Of a stretch of 64,000 nucleotides of DNA, positions 18,758 through 27,859 are shown piece after piece (the first letter of the stretch is position 1; every line of letters begins with the position of its first letter). The notes under the pieces were generated by a model that worked only from the letters and a program-made list of their open reading frames with translations, was not told the DNA's origin and did no database searches. The DNA comes from Promicromonospora sukumoe (lineage in GTDB: Bacteria; Actinomycetota; Actinomycetes; Actinomycetales; Cellulomonadaceae): the NCBI RefSeq assembly GCF_014137995.1, contig NZ_JACGWV010000002.1, positions 620,001 to 684,000 on the forward strand. Reading direction: 5' to 3'. The translations under genes and the position numbers were made by a program.

Positions 18758-20241
18758 GCCGGGCGCACTCGGGCATCGCACGGACCGAACGCCTGGCGGT
18801 CCTGGCCGCGGTGCTCTCCGGGATGCTCCTGGCCCTGACCGTCGCGCTCGCCGACGCCCCGTACGCGACCGGCGACGAGCCCCCGCACGTCGACTACGCC
18901 TACCAGGTGTGGCACGGCGAGCTGCCCGTCTTCGAGGACGGGCTGGAGCTGCGGCCCGACGGCGCCTGGCTCGCCCCCGTGCAGTGGACCGCCCAGCACC
19001 CGCCGCTGTACTACCTGCTCATCGCCCCGCTGGTAGGACCGCTGGCCGACGCCGGGCACCCGGTCGCCGCCGTCTACGCGGCCCGCGGCGTGAACGTGCT
19101 GCTCAGCGGGGTCTTCGTGCTCGCCGCCTGGTCGAGCGCGCGCCGGCTGACCCGGCCGGGCAGCGCGCTGCCCCCGCTCGTCGCGTTCCTCGCGGGGGCC
19201 ATGCCCGCCGCCGCGCACGTGGGCGGCGGCGCCTACAACGACCTGCTGGCGGCGACGGGCGTCACCGTCCTGTTCGGGCTGGCCGCGACCGCGGTCCGGC
19301 GCGGGCTCGACGCCCGGCTGATCACCTTGCTGTCGCTGGTCGCGGCGGCGTGCGCGCTGACCCGGCTGTCCGCCGCGCTGATCGCCGCCGTGGTCGCGGC
19401 CTTCGCCCTGGCCGCCGGGGCCGTCCGGGCCGCGCAGAGCCGGGGCCGGTGGGCGCACGTCGGCGCGCTCGCGCTGGCCGGGCCCGGCGCGGTGCTCGCC
19501 ACCAGCGGCTGGTTCTACCTGCGCAACCTGGAGCTGACCGGCACGGTCACCGGTTCGCACTTCGACTGGGCACTGGCGAACCAGAACCGGCAGGAGCGAT
19601 CCGTCGTAGCGGTGCTCGCCGACCCCGAGACCTGGGCCCGCCTGCCCGACCTGTTCTGGTGGGCCGGGCGGCTGCCCCCGAGCACGCCGCTCACGAGCAG
19701 CACGCTCGTCGTCACGGCCGTGCTGCTCGTGTGGACGCCCCTGGTGATCGCGCTGGTCGTGGCGCTCCGCCGGCGCGGCAAGCAGGGTGAGCGCCGGCTG
19801 CCGGACGACGAGCCGGGCGCCCTGCCGGTCGACCGGCTGCTGCTGCGCGCCCTGCCTGTCGTCGCCGTCGTGGTCTCGGTGACGGTTCAGGTCACGTACG
19901 CCGCGAGCAGCGGCGGCGTCTACCCGCGGTACCTGCTGGTCGTGTCGCTCCCGCTGTGCCTCGCGATCGCGGCGGGCCTGGCCGCGCGGCCCCGGCTGCT
20001 CGTCCCGGCGTGGACCGCGCTGACCCTGCTCGACCTCGCGGTGTGGCTCGCCGTCGAGCTGGCCGCGCCCGCGCCGCCCGGCTACTACGCGGAGCTGCCG
20101 CTGCCGGCCGCCGCCGTCGGCGCGGTCGCGGCGGCCGCCGTCGGGGTGTCGGCGGCGCTCGCGCTGCGGGCGAACCGGGCAGCGGCCACCACCGCCGCGA
20201 TCCAGACCAGCACGACGACCGCGCCGGCCACGACGAGCTGA
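18754..20241 (+). CDS. DUF2142-like polytopic membrane protein
   Basis: 495-aa relative of the preceding protein with TGDEPPHVDYAYQ and QHPPLYY, about 10-12 TM helices, and a Thr/Ala-rich C-terminal tail. Co-translated with the upstream gene by an ATGA overlap. Its last 157 nt overlap the 3' end of the convergent gene at 20085-21725, so the final TM helix and tail are encoded opposite another protein's C-terminus. Likely a GT-C-fold glycosyltransferase; inferred from the motif only. Confidence 0.8.
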   Translation: MSRAHSGIARTERLAVLAAVLSGMLLALTVALADAPYATGDEPPHVDYAYQVWHGELPVFEDGLELRPDGAWLAPVQWTAQHPPLYYLLIAPLVGPLADAGHPVAAVYAARGVNVLLSGVFVLAAWSSARRLTRPGSALPPLVAFLAGAMPAAAHVGGGAYNDLLAATGVTVLFGLAATAVRRGLDARLITLLSLVAAACALTRLSAALIAAVVAAFALAAGAVRAAQSRGRWAHVGALALAGPGAVLATSGWFYLRNLELTGTVTGSHFDWALANQNRQERSVVAVLADPETWARLPDLFWWAGRLPPSTPLTSSTLVVTAVLLVWTPLVIALVVALRRRGKQGERRLPDDEPGALPVDRLLLRALPVVAVVVSVTVQVTYAASSGGVYPRYLLVVSLPLCLAIAAGLAARPRLLVPAWTALTLLDLAVWLAVELAAPAPPGYYAELPLPAAAVGAVAAAAVGVSAALALRANRAAATTAAIQTSTTTAPATTS

Positions 20242-21725
20242 GGTCCGGTCAACGGGCTCCACCCGGCCCAGCGGGCCGCGGCGTCGGCGGGCGACTCGCC
20301 GGGGCCCTGGTAGAAGCCCCAGAACCCGTAGGCGAGGCCGCTCGCCGAGGCCAGGCCCGCCGCGACGAGAACCCACGGCGTCGCGCGGCGCAGGCGCGGC
20401 CCGAGCAGGACGAGCAGGCCCACCGCGGTCCCGGCGCTCAGCGCGAGGAGGCCGGCGAACAGGTACCGGCCCTGGACCGCGGAGATCCAGCCGTGCGCGG
20501 CGTAGTCGGGCCAGGCGTTGACCAGCACGCCGCACCACAGCGCCACCGGCTGGAGCAGGAGCACTGCGGTGGCCCGGCGTGCGGGACCGCGCAGCACGGC
20601 CAGCGCGCACAGGAGCGCGACGACCACGGCGGCGGTCCAGAAGACGGCGTCGGGCAGGCGGAGCTCCAGCCAGCCGAAGTTGCCGAAGAACGACCGGGTC
20701 AGGCTGGTGACGACGGTGCGCAGGAAGTACCAGAGTCCTTGCGGCTCCGCGTCGTCCAGGAACCGGTCCGGGATGCCCACCGGCTGCACCGTGCCCAGCA
20801 CCAGCAGGTTGCGCAGCCACCACCAGCCGCCGACGGCGAACGCCGCGCCGCCCGCCACGAGCACGCCGGCCACCCGGCGGCCACGCGGGCCGGACGCCAT
20901 CAGGTAGGCGGCCACGACCACCGGCAGCGCGAACGCGGCCATCACCTTGGTGAGCAGCCCGACCCCCACCACCGCGCCGAGCGCGGCCGCCGTGCGCAGT
21001 CGCACGTCGCCCGTGAGCACGCGGACGCAGAGGTACGCGGTCGCCGCCCCGCTGAGCGTGACGAGCGCGTCGTTGGTGACACTGCCCAGGATGTGCCCGA
21101 CCTGCGGCACGAACAGCGTGAACGACGCCGCCACGAGCGCCGCCGGCCGCGACCTCGCCAGCCGCCGCACGGACGCGGCGGCGAGCAACGGCAGGGGCAG
21201 CACCAGGACGACGTCGAACAGACGCAGCGCGAGGAGCTGGTGGTCCCACCGCGCCTCGGCCAGCCCCGTGACTCGCAGCACCCCGGCGGCCACCGCGTAG
21301 TATAGGGGCGGGTGCTGCGTCATCTGGTCCACGGCCTCGGGGTCGAGGTGCCGCGTGCTGGTCCCGGGCGGGATCGGGTCGGCCAGGGCGTTCCGGTCCG
21401 ACACCGTGCCGCGGTCGGCGCCCGGGGTGGGCGCGACGTCGACGAACGCGGGGACGTCGGCACGGTCCAGGTGCCGCCCGGGGACGTCGGTCGCGAGCGC
21501 GGCCTGGTCCCGTGCCTCGTCGACCGCGGGGCCCACCAGCGCCTCGCCGGCCGGTGGCCAGCCCCCGCCGTACGCGAGGCGGAGCACGCTGTTGACGTGC
21601 TGCGGCTCGTCAGGGGCCCGGAACGCCGGGGTCAGCACCGCCCAGAGCCCGCCGACCAGGGTGACGAGCGCGGTGACCAGCGCCAGGGCTCTGCGGTACG
21701 CAACTTCGCGGGGATCGTCACGCAC
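20085..21725 (-). CDS. DUF2142-type polytopic membrane protein
   Basis: 546-aa membrane protein of the same family: APDEPQHVNSVLR after TM1 and MTQHPPLYYAVAAG before TM2, about 12 TM helices, C-terminus rich in Ala/Thr/Ser. The GTG at 21725 follows TATCCT by six nt, which discards the long upstream open frame. Its 3' end runs 157 nt into the convergent gene at 18754-20241. Three family members together suggest a multi-sugar surface glycan. Confidence 0.82.
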   Translation of the reverse strand: MRDDPREVAYRRALALVTALVTLVGGLWAVLTPAFRAPDEPQHVNSVLRLAYGGGWPPAGEALVGPAVDEARDQAALATDVPGRHLDRADVPAFVDVAPTPGADRGTVSDRNALADPIPPGTSTRHLDPEAVDQMTQHPPLYYAVAAGVLRVTGLAEARWDHQLLALRLFDVVLVLPLPLLAAASVRRLARSRPAALVAASFTLFVPQVGHILGSVTNDALVTLSGAATAYLCVRVLTGDVRLRTAAALGAVVGVGLLTKVMAAFALPVVVAAYLMASGPRGRRVAGVLVAGGAAFAVGGWWWLRNLLVLGTVQPVGIPDRFLDDAEPQGLWYFLRTVVTSLTRSFFGNFGWLELRLPDAVFWTAAVVVALLCALAVLRGPARRATAVLLLQPVALWCGVLVNAWPDYAAHGWISAVQGRYLFAGLLALSAGTAVGLLVLLGPRLRRATPWVLVAAGLASASGLAYGFWGFYQGPGESPADAAARWAGWSPLTGPQLVVAGAVVVLVWIAAVVAAARFARSASAADTPTAAAATAPTAAAGSGSSA

Positions 21726-21731
21726 GCCCTC

Positions 21732-21737
21732 AGGATA
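21732..21737 (-). promoter_or_regulatory. -10 hexamer, leaderless DUF2142 promoter
   Basis: TATCCT on the minus strand, 6 nt before GTG at 21725. Confidence 0.62.
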
Positions 21738-21756
21738 GGGGTGCCCTGTCGAGATC

Positions 21757-21810
21757 GGTCGGTTGCGTTGAGATCGGTCGGTCGGTGGACCGATCTCAAC
21801 GCAACCGACC
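21757..21810. repeat. 23-bp perfect inverted repeat between divergent genes
   Basis: Arms 21757-21779 and 21788-21810 with an 8-nt spacer; GATCGGTCGGT occurs more than once in the left arm. It lies between divergent promoters, about 20 nt upstream of the -10 for 20085-21725, so it is more likely an operator or structural element than a terminator. Confidence 0.75.
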
Positions 21811-21898
21811 GAAGTCGCGCCCCTGGAGCACCACCTTGGAGCACCATTCAGGCGCGCGACCCGGGCGTCAGGTGACAGATCGCGGCCCCGATCCGACG

Positions 21899-21904
21899 TA
21901 TCGT
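21899..21904 (+). promoter_or_regulatory. -10 hexamer, leaderless metallopeptidase-family promoter
   Basis: TATCGT, 6 nt before GTG at 21911. Confidence 0.55.
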
Positions 21905-21910
21905 CAGTAG

Positions 21911-22558
21911 GTGCCTCCGTTTTCTCCTCGCGGCCGGAACCGGCGCTCGGGCCGTGGCTCCGGCCCGGCCGGCAGCTCGTCCAGCGGCTCCTCCGGCAAC
22001 GGTTCCACCCCCGGCAACGGCTCGACCTCGGGCAACGGCTCCACGGGCAGCTCGTCCGGCTCCGCCAAGGCCTCCCAGTCCGACCTGCTCCGGCTCGCGG
22101 CCGCCCGCCCCGGGGCGCCCGGCGAGGCCTCCGCGCAGGAGGCCGGGCCCCGGCGCCGGGACCGGCGCGGCCGTGGCCTCCGCGGCCCGATGCTCCCGCC
22201 CGGCGCCCCCGCGCACCGCACGCGCGCCCAGCGGTTCGACGACCTCGTGCTCGACGTCGTCGAGGACCTCGACCGCACCTGGGCCACGCACCTGCGCGGC
22301 ACCGAGTTCGCCGTGGAGGACGTGCCGCCGTCGGACCCCGCGCCGTGGGAGGACGGCGGCGTGCTGCTCGGGCGGTTCTTCCCCGCCGAGGCCGGGCGTC
22401 CCGGTCGCGTGGTCGTCTACCGCCGCCCCGTCGAGGTGCGGGCCGTCGACCTGGAGGACCTCGCCGACCTGGTGCGCGACGTCGTCGTCGAGCAGGTGGC
22501 GCACCTGCTGGCCCGCACGCCGGAGGAGATCGACCCGAACTTCGGCGAGCGCTCCTAG
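21911..22558 (+). CDS. metallopeptidase-family (zincin-like) protein
   Basis: 215-aa protein. The first 90 residues are disordered (Arg, Ser, Gly, Pro; SGNGSTPGNGST repeats); the rest matches the actinobacterial metallopeptidase family found beside DUF3499 (Rv3259-like): YRRPVEVRA, then LADLVRDVVVEQVAHLL. The position of the HExxH zinc motif reads VEQVAH, so the first His is missing and peptidase activity is doubtful. Family assignment rests on the C-terminal half and on gene neighbourhood. Start set by a leaderless promoter. Confidence 0.7.
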   Translation: MPPFSPRGRNRRSGRGSGPAGSSSSGSSGNGSTPGNGSTSGNGSTGSSSGSAKASQSDLLRLAAARPGAPGEASAQEAGPRRRDRRGRGLRGPMLPPGAPAHRTRAQRFDDLVLDVVEDLDRTWATHLRGTEFAVEDVPPSDPAPWEDGGVLLGRFFPAEAGRPGRVVVYRRPVEVRAVDLEDLADLVRDVVVEQVAHLLARTPEEIDPNFGERS

Positions 22559-22603
22559 CCCGGCCCCGGGCAGCCCGCGTGGCGCGGCCGGCCCGCCCGG
22601 TCC

Positions 22604-24220
22604 TCAGCCCGCCGCGTCGACCCGCCGCACGCGCACGTCGCCGTCCGCGGCGAGCGGCGGCGTCGGCGCGAGCACCGAGAACAGCGTCGTGTCGTCGGAC
22701 TCGGCCAGGCGCACCGACCACACCACCCCGGGGGTGTCGGCGGGCTGCTCGGCGACCACGGCCACGGCGTCGCCGAGCGCGTGCAGCTCGGCCCAGCCCA
22801 CCTCGACGGTCCGTCCCGCGGGCACGTCGACCTGGTGCGTCCAGGCCTCGGCGCCGTCGGGCCCGACGCCGCGCAGCGTCACCTCGGTGCTGCCGGTCGC
22901 GTCGTCGATCCGGTCGGGGTCACGGTCGTCGGGCAGGGCGGCCAGCGTCACGCCCCAGGAGACGTGCTCCGGGACCGCGACGGCGCCGTCGGCCGAGGCG
23001 CCCGACGGGCCGACGGCCTGCCCGGTGAGCCAGGCCCGGTCGTACGGGTCCTCGGTGACCACGGCGTCGCGCGCGGCGCTGCCCTTGCGGTCCACGGCGG
23101 CACCGGCCACGACCGGCACGTCGGCGTCGACCACCACGGTGTAGGTGCCCTCGGGCAGGCCGCCCAGCGACAGGGTCGTCACCGCGCCCGGTTCGAGCGG
23201 CAGCTCCTCGCCGCCACGCAGCCGGACTGGGCCGTCGGGGCCGAGCACCGCGAGCCGGGCCGTGCCCGCGCGGTCCCCGGGCGCCAGCACGTCGAGCCGT
23301 GGCGCGTGGGCGTCGTCCACCGTCTCGCCGGTGCTGACCACGCCCGACACCGCCGTCGTGCGCCCCGGCGCGCCGCCGCCCACGACGAGGTCGGCCCCCG
23401 CGGGGACCAGCCCGTCGATCCGGTGGTGCTGCACGTAGGCGCCCACGCGGCCGCCCTCGGCGGTGACGTGCAGCGTGAGACGGCTCTGGTCGGGGGCGAC
23501 GGCCTCCAGCATGGTGACCACCTGCTCACCCGCCGGCACGACGACGAGCGACTGGCTCCCGAGCACGACCGGACCGGAGGCACCCCAGGCCTGCAGGGTC
23601 ACGGTGGCCGGCGTGCGGCCCGGGTTCTGCAGCACCAGGCGGCCGCTCGACCCGACCGAGGTGCTGCCGCCCACCAGCCAGTGCTCGACGGCGGGCTCGG
23701 CACACGGCCCCGCGACCAGACCGCGCAGGTCGCCCTCGGTGGTCACGGACGCCACGGTCCCGGCCGCATAGGTCGCGCCGCCCGGGGTCAGGCGCAGCGC
23801 GCGTGCGTCGGGCGGCGCGCCCGTGCGCACCGCGGCGTCGGCGCCCTGGTCCAGCGGCCCGGTGAGGTCGGCCCCCTGCTCCCCGCCGAGCGTCGTGACC
23901 AGGGGCTCCTCGCCCTCGGCCCCGTCGAGCACGGCCGTCGTCAGCGACGTGGTCGTCCCGACCGGGGCGGCGCTGAACGCGTCGTCCCCGGCGTCGGGCT
24001 GCTCCAGCCGGGCGGGCGCGGGGCAGACGAGCCCCGTCTCGGCGGCGGCGACGGGCACCACGCGGGCATCGTCGACCGCGGGGGCGTCCTGCCCGGCGGC
24101 GCCCGGTGTCAGCGTGCCCGTCGTGGCGAGGGCCACGACGGCCCCGGCGCACAGCAGGCCACCCACCGCGGCCGCTGCCCGCCTCAGGGCGGTCGGGACC
24201 GTGCGGTTCTTGCGCTTCAT
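22604..24220 (-). CDS. DUF5719 family secreted/anchored protein
   Basis: 538-aa protein with an N-terminal signal/anchor (KRKNRT then a hydrophobic stretch at about residues 13-35) and a beta-rich, Gly/Ala/Val-rich extracellular part of repeated modules (TLQAWGASGPVVLGSQSLVVVPAG-like segments). DUF5719 proteins follow the giant GT2 in many actinobacteria; function unknown. ATG at 24220 with AGGAGG upstream, overlapping the GT2 stop by four bases, so the two are coupled. Probably acts with that glycosyltransferase at the cell surface. Confidence 0.82.
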   Translation of the reverse strand: MKRKNRTVPTALRRAAAAVGGLLCAGAVVALATTGTLTPGAAGQDAPAVDDARVVPVAAAETGLVCPAPARLEQPDAGDDAFSAAPVGTTTSLTTAVLDGAEGEEPLVTTLGGEQGADLTGPLDQGADAAVRTGAPPDARALRLTPGGATYAAGTVASVTTEGDLRGLVAGPCAEPAVEHWLVGGSTSVGSSGRLVLQNPGRTPATVTLQAWGASGPVVLGSQSLVVVPAGEQVVTMLEAVAPDQSRLTLHVTAEGGRVGAYVQHHRIDGLVPAGADLVVGGGAPGRTTAVSGVVSTGETVDDAHAPRLDVLAPGDRAGTARLAVLGPDGPVRLRGGEELPLEPGAVTTLSLGGLPEGTYTVVVDADVPVVAGAAVDRKGSAARDAVVTEDPYDRAWLTGQAVGPSGASADGAVAVPEHVSWGVTLAALPDDRDPDRIDDATGSTEVTLRGVGPDGAEAWTHQVDVPAGRTVEVGWAELHALGDAVAVVAEQPADTPGVVWSVRLAESDDTTLFSVLAPTPPLAADGDVRVRRVDAAG

Positions 24221-27200
24221 CGACCCCTCCTGCGTCCCACCGGCAGAGCCAGCAGGGCGAAGACCACCAGCGTGAACGTCGTGAGCACGAGCCAGGCCGT
24301 GCGGTGCGGTGCGTCGTACCGGACCACGAGGTGCCCGGCGTCGGGCCCGAGCTCGAAGGCCTGCAGGCCGGCGGACTCCTCCGCCTCGACCGGCTCCAGC
24401 CGCTGCCCGTCCAGGGACGCGTGCCAGCCCCGGCCCGCGGACTCCGCGAGCACGACCGTGCGATCGTCGGTCCCGGCCTCGACGTCGGTGTGGACGGCCG
24501 TGCCGCCCGACGGCAGCACCTGGCGCGTCGCGCCGTCCTCCTCGATCCGCGCCCAGCCGGGCGCCGGCTCCTCGGTGGGCGCCACGCGCCACACCGAGAC
24601 GGCCTGCCCCTCGGTCACGCGGCTCATGCCGGGCACCATGTCGAGCGTGGCCACCAGGTCGCCGACGGCGGGGCCGGGGTCCGTACCTGGCGCCGTGCCC
24701 GACTCCTCGAAGCTGGCACCCGAGCGGACCTGCACCGCCCCGATCCCGAGGTCGGCGAGCTGCTGCGGCACCCCCTCGGTCGTGCCGGACGTCAGCGCGG
24801 CCACGACCACGTCGAGCGTGGCGGCCGGGTCGGTCGCCGGGTCCCCGACCCGTTCGTCAGGGGTTACCGCGGCGGCCCGCGCCGCGACGGCGGCGTCGGC
24901 GAGCTGGGAGCCGTCGGCGCGGAGCAGCGCGTACCGCACCGCGCCGTCGTCGGCGAAGCCCGCCTCGAGCACCCGGGCCTGCCGGGGCGGCGCCTGCATC
25001 TGCTGCCCGACGGCGGGCACCACCGGGTCCGTCGTCACGTGCAGCATCCCGGCGCGGGCGCCGCTCGTCACGCCACCGGAGGCGGTCAGCCACGCGGCCG
25101 CCTGCGTGGCGGGGAGCAGCACCGCAACCACCGTCAGCCCGACGACGGCGACCCGGCGGGTCCCGCCCAGGAAGCCGCGAAGTTCCGCGCCGTGCCCGGT
25201 GAGCACACCCGCGCCGGCCACGGCCGCGGCGCCGAGGCCGAGCAGCAGGAGCGACAGCCCGGGGCCGGCCCACCGGCCCTGATCCTGCGCGAGCACGGCC
25301 ACGGCGAGGCCCGCCGCGGCGACCAGCCAGCCGACCAGGGACGTCGCCGGCACACGCCGCGCGGCGCCCGCGACGTCCTTGCGGCCGATCCCGGCCAGCG
25401 CACCCACGAGCCCGACGACCGCCAGCACCAGGACCAGCGCGCCGAGCACCCACGGGGCCGCCGCGACCACGGCACCGGCCGCGGTGAGCAGGGGGCCGCC
25501 GTCGGGCACGTCGAACCAGGCGGCGGGCGCGGCCGGCAGGCCGAGCAGCAGCTCCAGCCCGGAGGCGGTGCCGGGAGCCGGGACGCCCGAGCCGGCGAGC
25601 GGCTCGGCGGTCAGGAGGCCCAGGTCGCGGTCGCGCAGCACGGTCCACCAGAGCGGGGCGCCGACCACGAGGGCGGGCACCAGCGCGAGCGCCAGGTGCA
25701 CGCGGCGGTACGGGGCAACGAGCATCGCGCCGGCCAGCACCAGGACGGCGGCGGGCAGCAGCACGGGCGCACCCGCGACGACGCAGGCCAGCAGCAGGCC
25801 GCCCGCACCGGCCGCGCCGAGCGAGCCGGCGCTCGGGCGGGTAACGCGGGCGGCAGCGTGCGGGGCGATGGCAGGCGAGGCCGCGCCGTCCGGGGCGTCC
25901 GCCGGGTCGTCGGCGGGCGTGACCTGGTCGACGGCCTGGGCCCCGACCGCGCGGACCAGCGCGACGGCGGTCCAGGGCAGCAGCGCGTGCGCCACGACAC
26001 CACCGAGCAGGCCGCCGTCGAGAGCGCCGAGGAACGCGGGGGCGACCGTCCAGGCGGACGCGGCCAACGCCCGCAACCACACCGAGCGCGTCACCGTGCC
26101 CGCTGCGGCCCACGCGCCGACGGCGGCCAGCGGCAGCGCCAGCAGCAGCAGCGCGTTCACCGCGTGCTGCAGGGTGCCGCCCGCCAGGACCGACAGCCCG
26201 GACAGGACGAGGAGAAGGGGGTCGGCCGGAGCGGCCGTGCCGAGCCCGTCGCGCACCCAGCCGGACGTCGCCGCCGACCACGCGGTCGCCGTCGTGCCGC
26301 CGGCCGGCAGCAGGGCCCCGCCGACCAGCCGTCCGCCCGACGCGAGCGCGCCCAGCCCGGGGCCGAACAGCGCCGCCGCCAGGCCCACGGCCGCGACCAC
26401 GACGACGGCGAGCGCCGAACGCCGCCGCACCGCCAGGACCTGCAGCTCCGCCTGCTCCAGCTCGGACGGCGCGGCGTCGACGCGGTGGGCCTCGCTGCGC
26501 GCGAGCCGCTTGTCACGGCGTTCCGTGGCGACCTCGCGCCAGGTGCCCAGCAGCGGCCGGAGCACGCTGCGTGGCACGGTCGAGGTGCGCGCGGCGCGTC
26601 GTCGGGCACGCAGGAGCGGGCCCAGGCGGAACACGGCCCACAGGGGCGCGACCAGCTCGTCGCGGGCACGGTCGGGGTGCTTCATCGCGAGCCGGTAGCC
26701 CGCGGCGAACGGCGCCCACACCACCATCCCGAGCATCGCGAAGGGCAGGGCCCACGGCGCGACGGACGTGAGGCGCAGGTAGAGCTGGCTTCGGCGACAG
26801 GCGCCCGCGGAGCCGGGAGCGTGCAGGGCGACCTGGGCGTGCCGCACCACGGCGTCCGGCACCACGACGACGCGGTGCCCCGCCAGCCGCACGCGGCGGC
26901 AGAAGTCGGTCGAGTCGCCGAACGGCCCGTACGCCGGGTCGGTGCCGCCCACCTCGCGCCACACCGCCACGCGCACCAGCGCGCCCGCCAGCCCGACGGC
27001 GAGGACGTCCTCGCGCGAGTCGTGCTGCCCCTGGTCGATCTCGGTGTCGTCGATGCCCGTCATGCGCCGGCCGAGCGGCGACACGGTGTGCCCCACCTCG
27101 ACGAGCACACCCCGGTCGGACGTGTCCGGGTCGAGCGGCAGGCCGTCCGGGCCCGTCTCCCAGCGCCGCTGCTTCGCGCCGGCCACCGCCACCACGTTCG

Positions 27201-27648
27201 AGTGCTCGACCGCGCGGGTCAGCGCGGCCAGCGCACCCGGCGCGGGGGCCGAGTCGTCGTGCAGGAACCAGAACCAGCCGTGCTCCGGGGCACCGGTCGC
27301 GGCGAGCGCGGCATGGATCGCGTCACCGAAGGTACGGGCGCCCGCGCCGGCCACGTAGCGGGCGCCGCCGAGCTGCAGGTCCTGGTGGCCCGACGTCGCC
27401 GGGGCGGTGTCGACGTCGACCACCACCACGTCGTCCGGGGTGCGGGACTGGGCCCGCAGCGCGGCCAGGGTCGCGGCGAGGTAGGGGCTGCTGCCGCGCG
27501 TGACCACGACGGCGGTCACCGTGACCGCCACGGGCGGATGCACGGAGGGCTGGGCCGGGACCTTGGCCCACACCGGTCCCGCCGGGCCCGCGTCGGGGCC
27601 TCGGTCCGGGCTGGGGGCCGACAGGCTGTCGGTACGTGGAGCGCTCAT
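24217..27648 (-). CDS. giant membrane-bound GT2 glycosyltransferase
   Basis: About 1143 aa. The N-terminal GT-A domain (about residues 35-330) has VTAVVVTRGSSPYLAATL, VVVDVDTA and FLHDDSAP as the metal site, then a late acceptor-binding segment (GDSTDFCRRVRLAGH). The remaining 800 residues hold about 12-14 TM helices and a C-terminal extracytoplasmic domain before a last TM helix and RRRGR tail. The family lies between whiB2 and DUF5719 in many actinobacteria. Start uncertain: ATG 27648 has GGAG four nt upstream; ATG 27663 lies six nt after TAGACG, a poorer -10. Likely builds or exports an envelope polysaccharide. Confidence 0.85.
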   Translation of the reverse strand: MSAPRTDSLSAPSPDRGPDAGPAGPVWAKVPAQPSVHPPVAVTVTAVVVTRGSSPYLAATLAALRAQSRTPDDVVVVDVDTAPATSGHQDLQLGGARYVAGAGARTFGDAIHAALAATGAPEHGWFWFLHDDSAPAPGALAALTRAVEHSNVVAVAGAKQRRWETGPDGLPLDPDTSDRGVLVEVGHTVSPLGRRMTGIDDTEIDQGQHDSREDVLAVGLAGALVRVAVWREVGGTDPAYGPFGDSTDFCRRVRLAGHRVVVVPDAVVRHAQVALHAPGSAGACRRSQLYLRLTSVAPWALPFAMLGMVVWAPFAAGYRLAMKHPDRARDELVAPLWAVFRLGPLLRARRRAARTSTVPRSVLRPLLGTWREVATERRDKRLARSEAHRVDAAPSELEQAELQVLAVRRRSALAVVVVAAVGLAAALFGPGLGALASGGRLVGGALLPAGGTTATAWSAATSGWVRDGLGTAAPADPLLLVLSGLSVLAGGTLQHAVNALLLLALPLAAVGAWAAAGTVTRSVWLRALAASAWTVAPAFLGALDGGLLGGVVAHALLPWTAVALVRAVGAQAVDQVTPADDPADAPDGAASPAIAPHAAARVTRPSAGSLGAAGAGGLLLACVVAGAPVLLPAAVLVLAGAMLVAPYRRVHLALALVPALVVGAPLWWTVLRDRDLGLLTAEPLAGSGVPAPGTASGLELLLGLPAAPAAWFDVPDGGPLLTAAGAVVAAAPWVLGALVLVLAVVGLVGALAGIGRKDVAGAARRVPATSLVGWLVAAAGLAVAVLAQDQGRWAGPGLSLLLLGLGAAAVAGAGVLTGHGAELRGFLGGTRRVAVVGLTVVAVLLPATQAAAWLTASGGVTSGARAGMLHVTTDPVVPAVGQQMQAPPRQARVLEAGFADDGAVRYALLRADGSQLADAAVAARAAAVTPDERVGDPATDPAATLDVVVAALTSGTTEGVPQQLADLGIGAVQVRSGASFEESGTAPGTDPGPAVGDLVATLDMVPGMSRVTEGQAVSVWRVAPTEEPAPGWARIEEDGATRQVLPSGGTAVHTDVEAGTDDRTVVLAESAGRGWHASLDGQRLEPVEAEESAGLQAFELGPDAGHLVVRYDAPHRTAWLVLTTFTLVVFALLALPVGRRRGR

Positions 27649-27859
27649 CTCGCTCCACATCATGCGGCGCGTCTACGCCGACACGCCGCAGACGCGCCGG
27701 GGAGCAGTGAACGGTGCGCTGGTTGCGCACCCCTCCCGGAGCGGCTCTCGGGGCGACGTCAAGACGCTCACACTCTGCTTTTCTGCCGTCTGAGCCTGCG
27801 GCTTCGCTCCGGGCGAGATGCCTCGTTCCTCGGCCCTCACCCTGCGCTACGCCTCCGGC

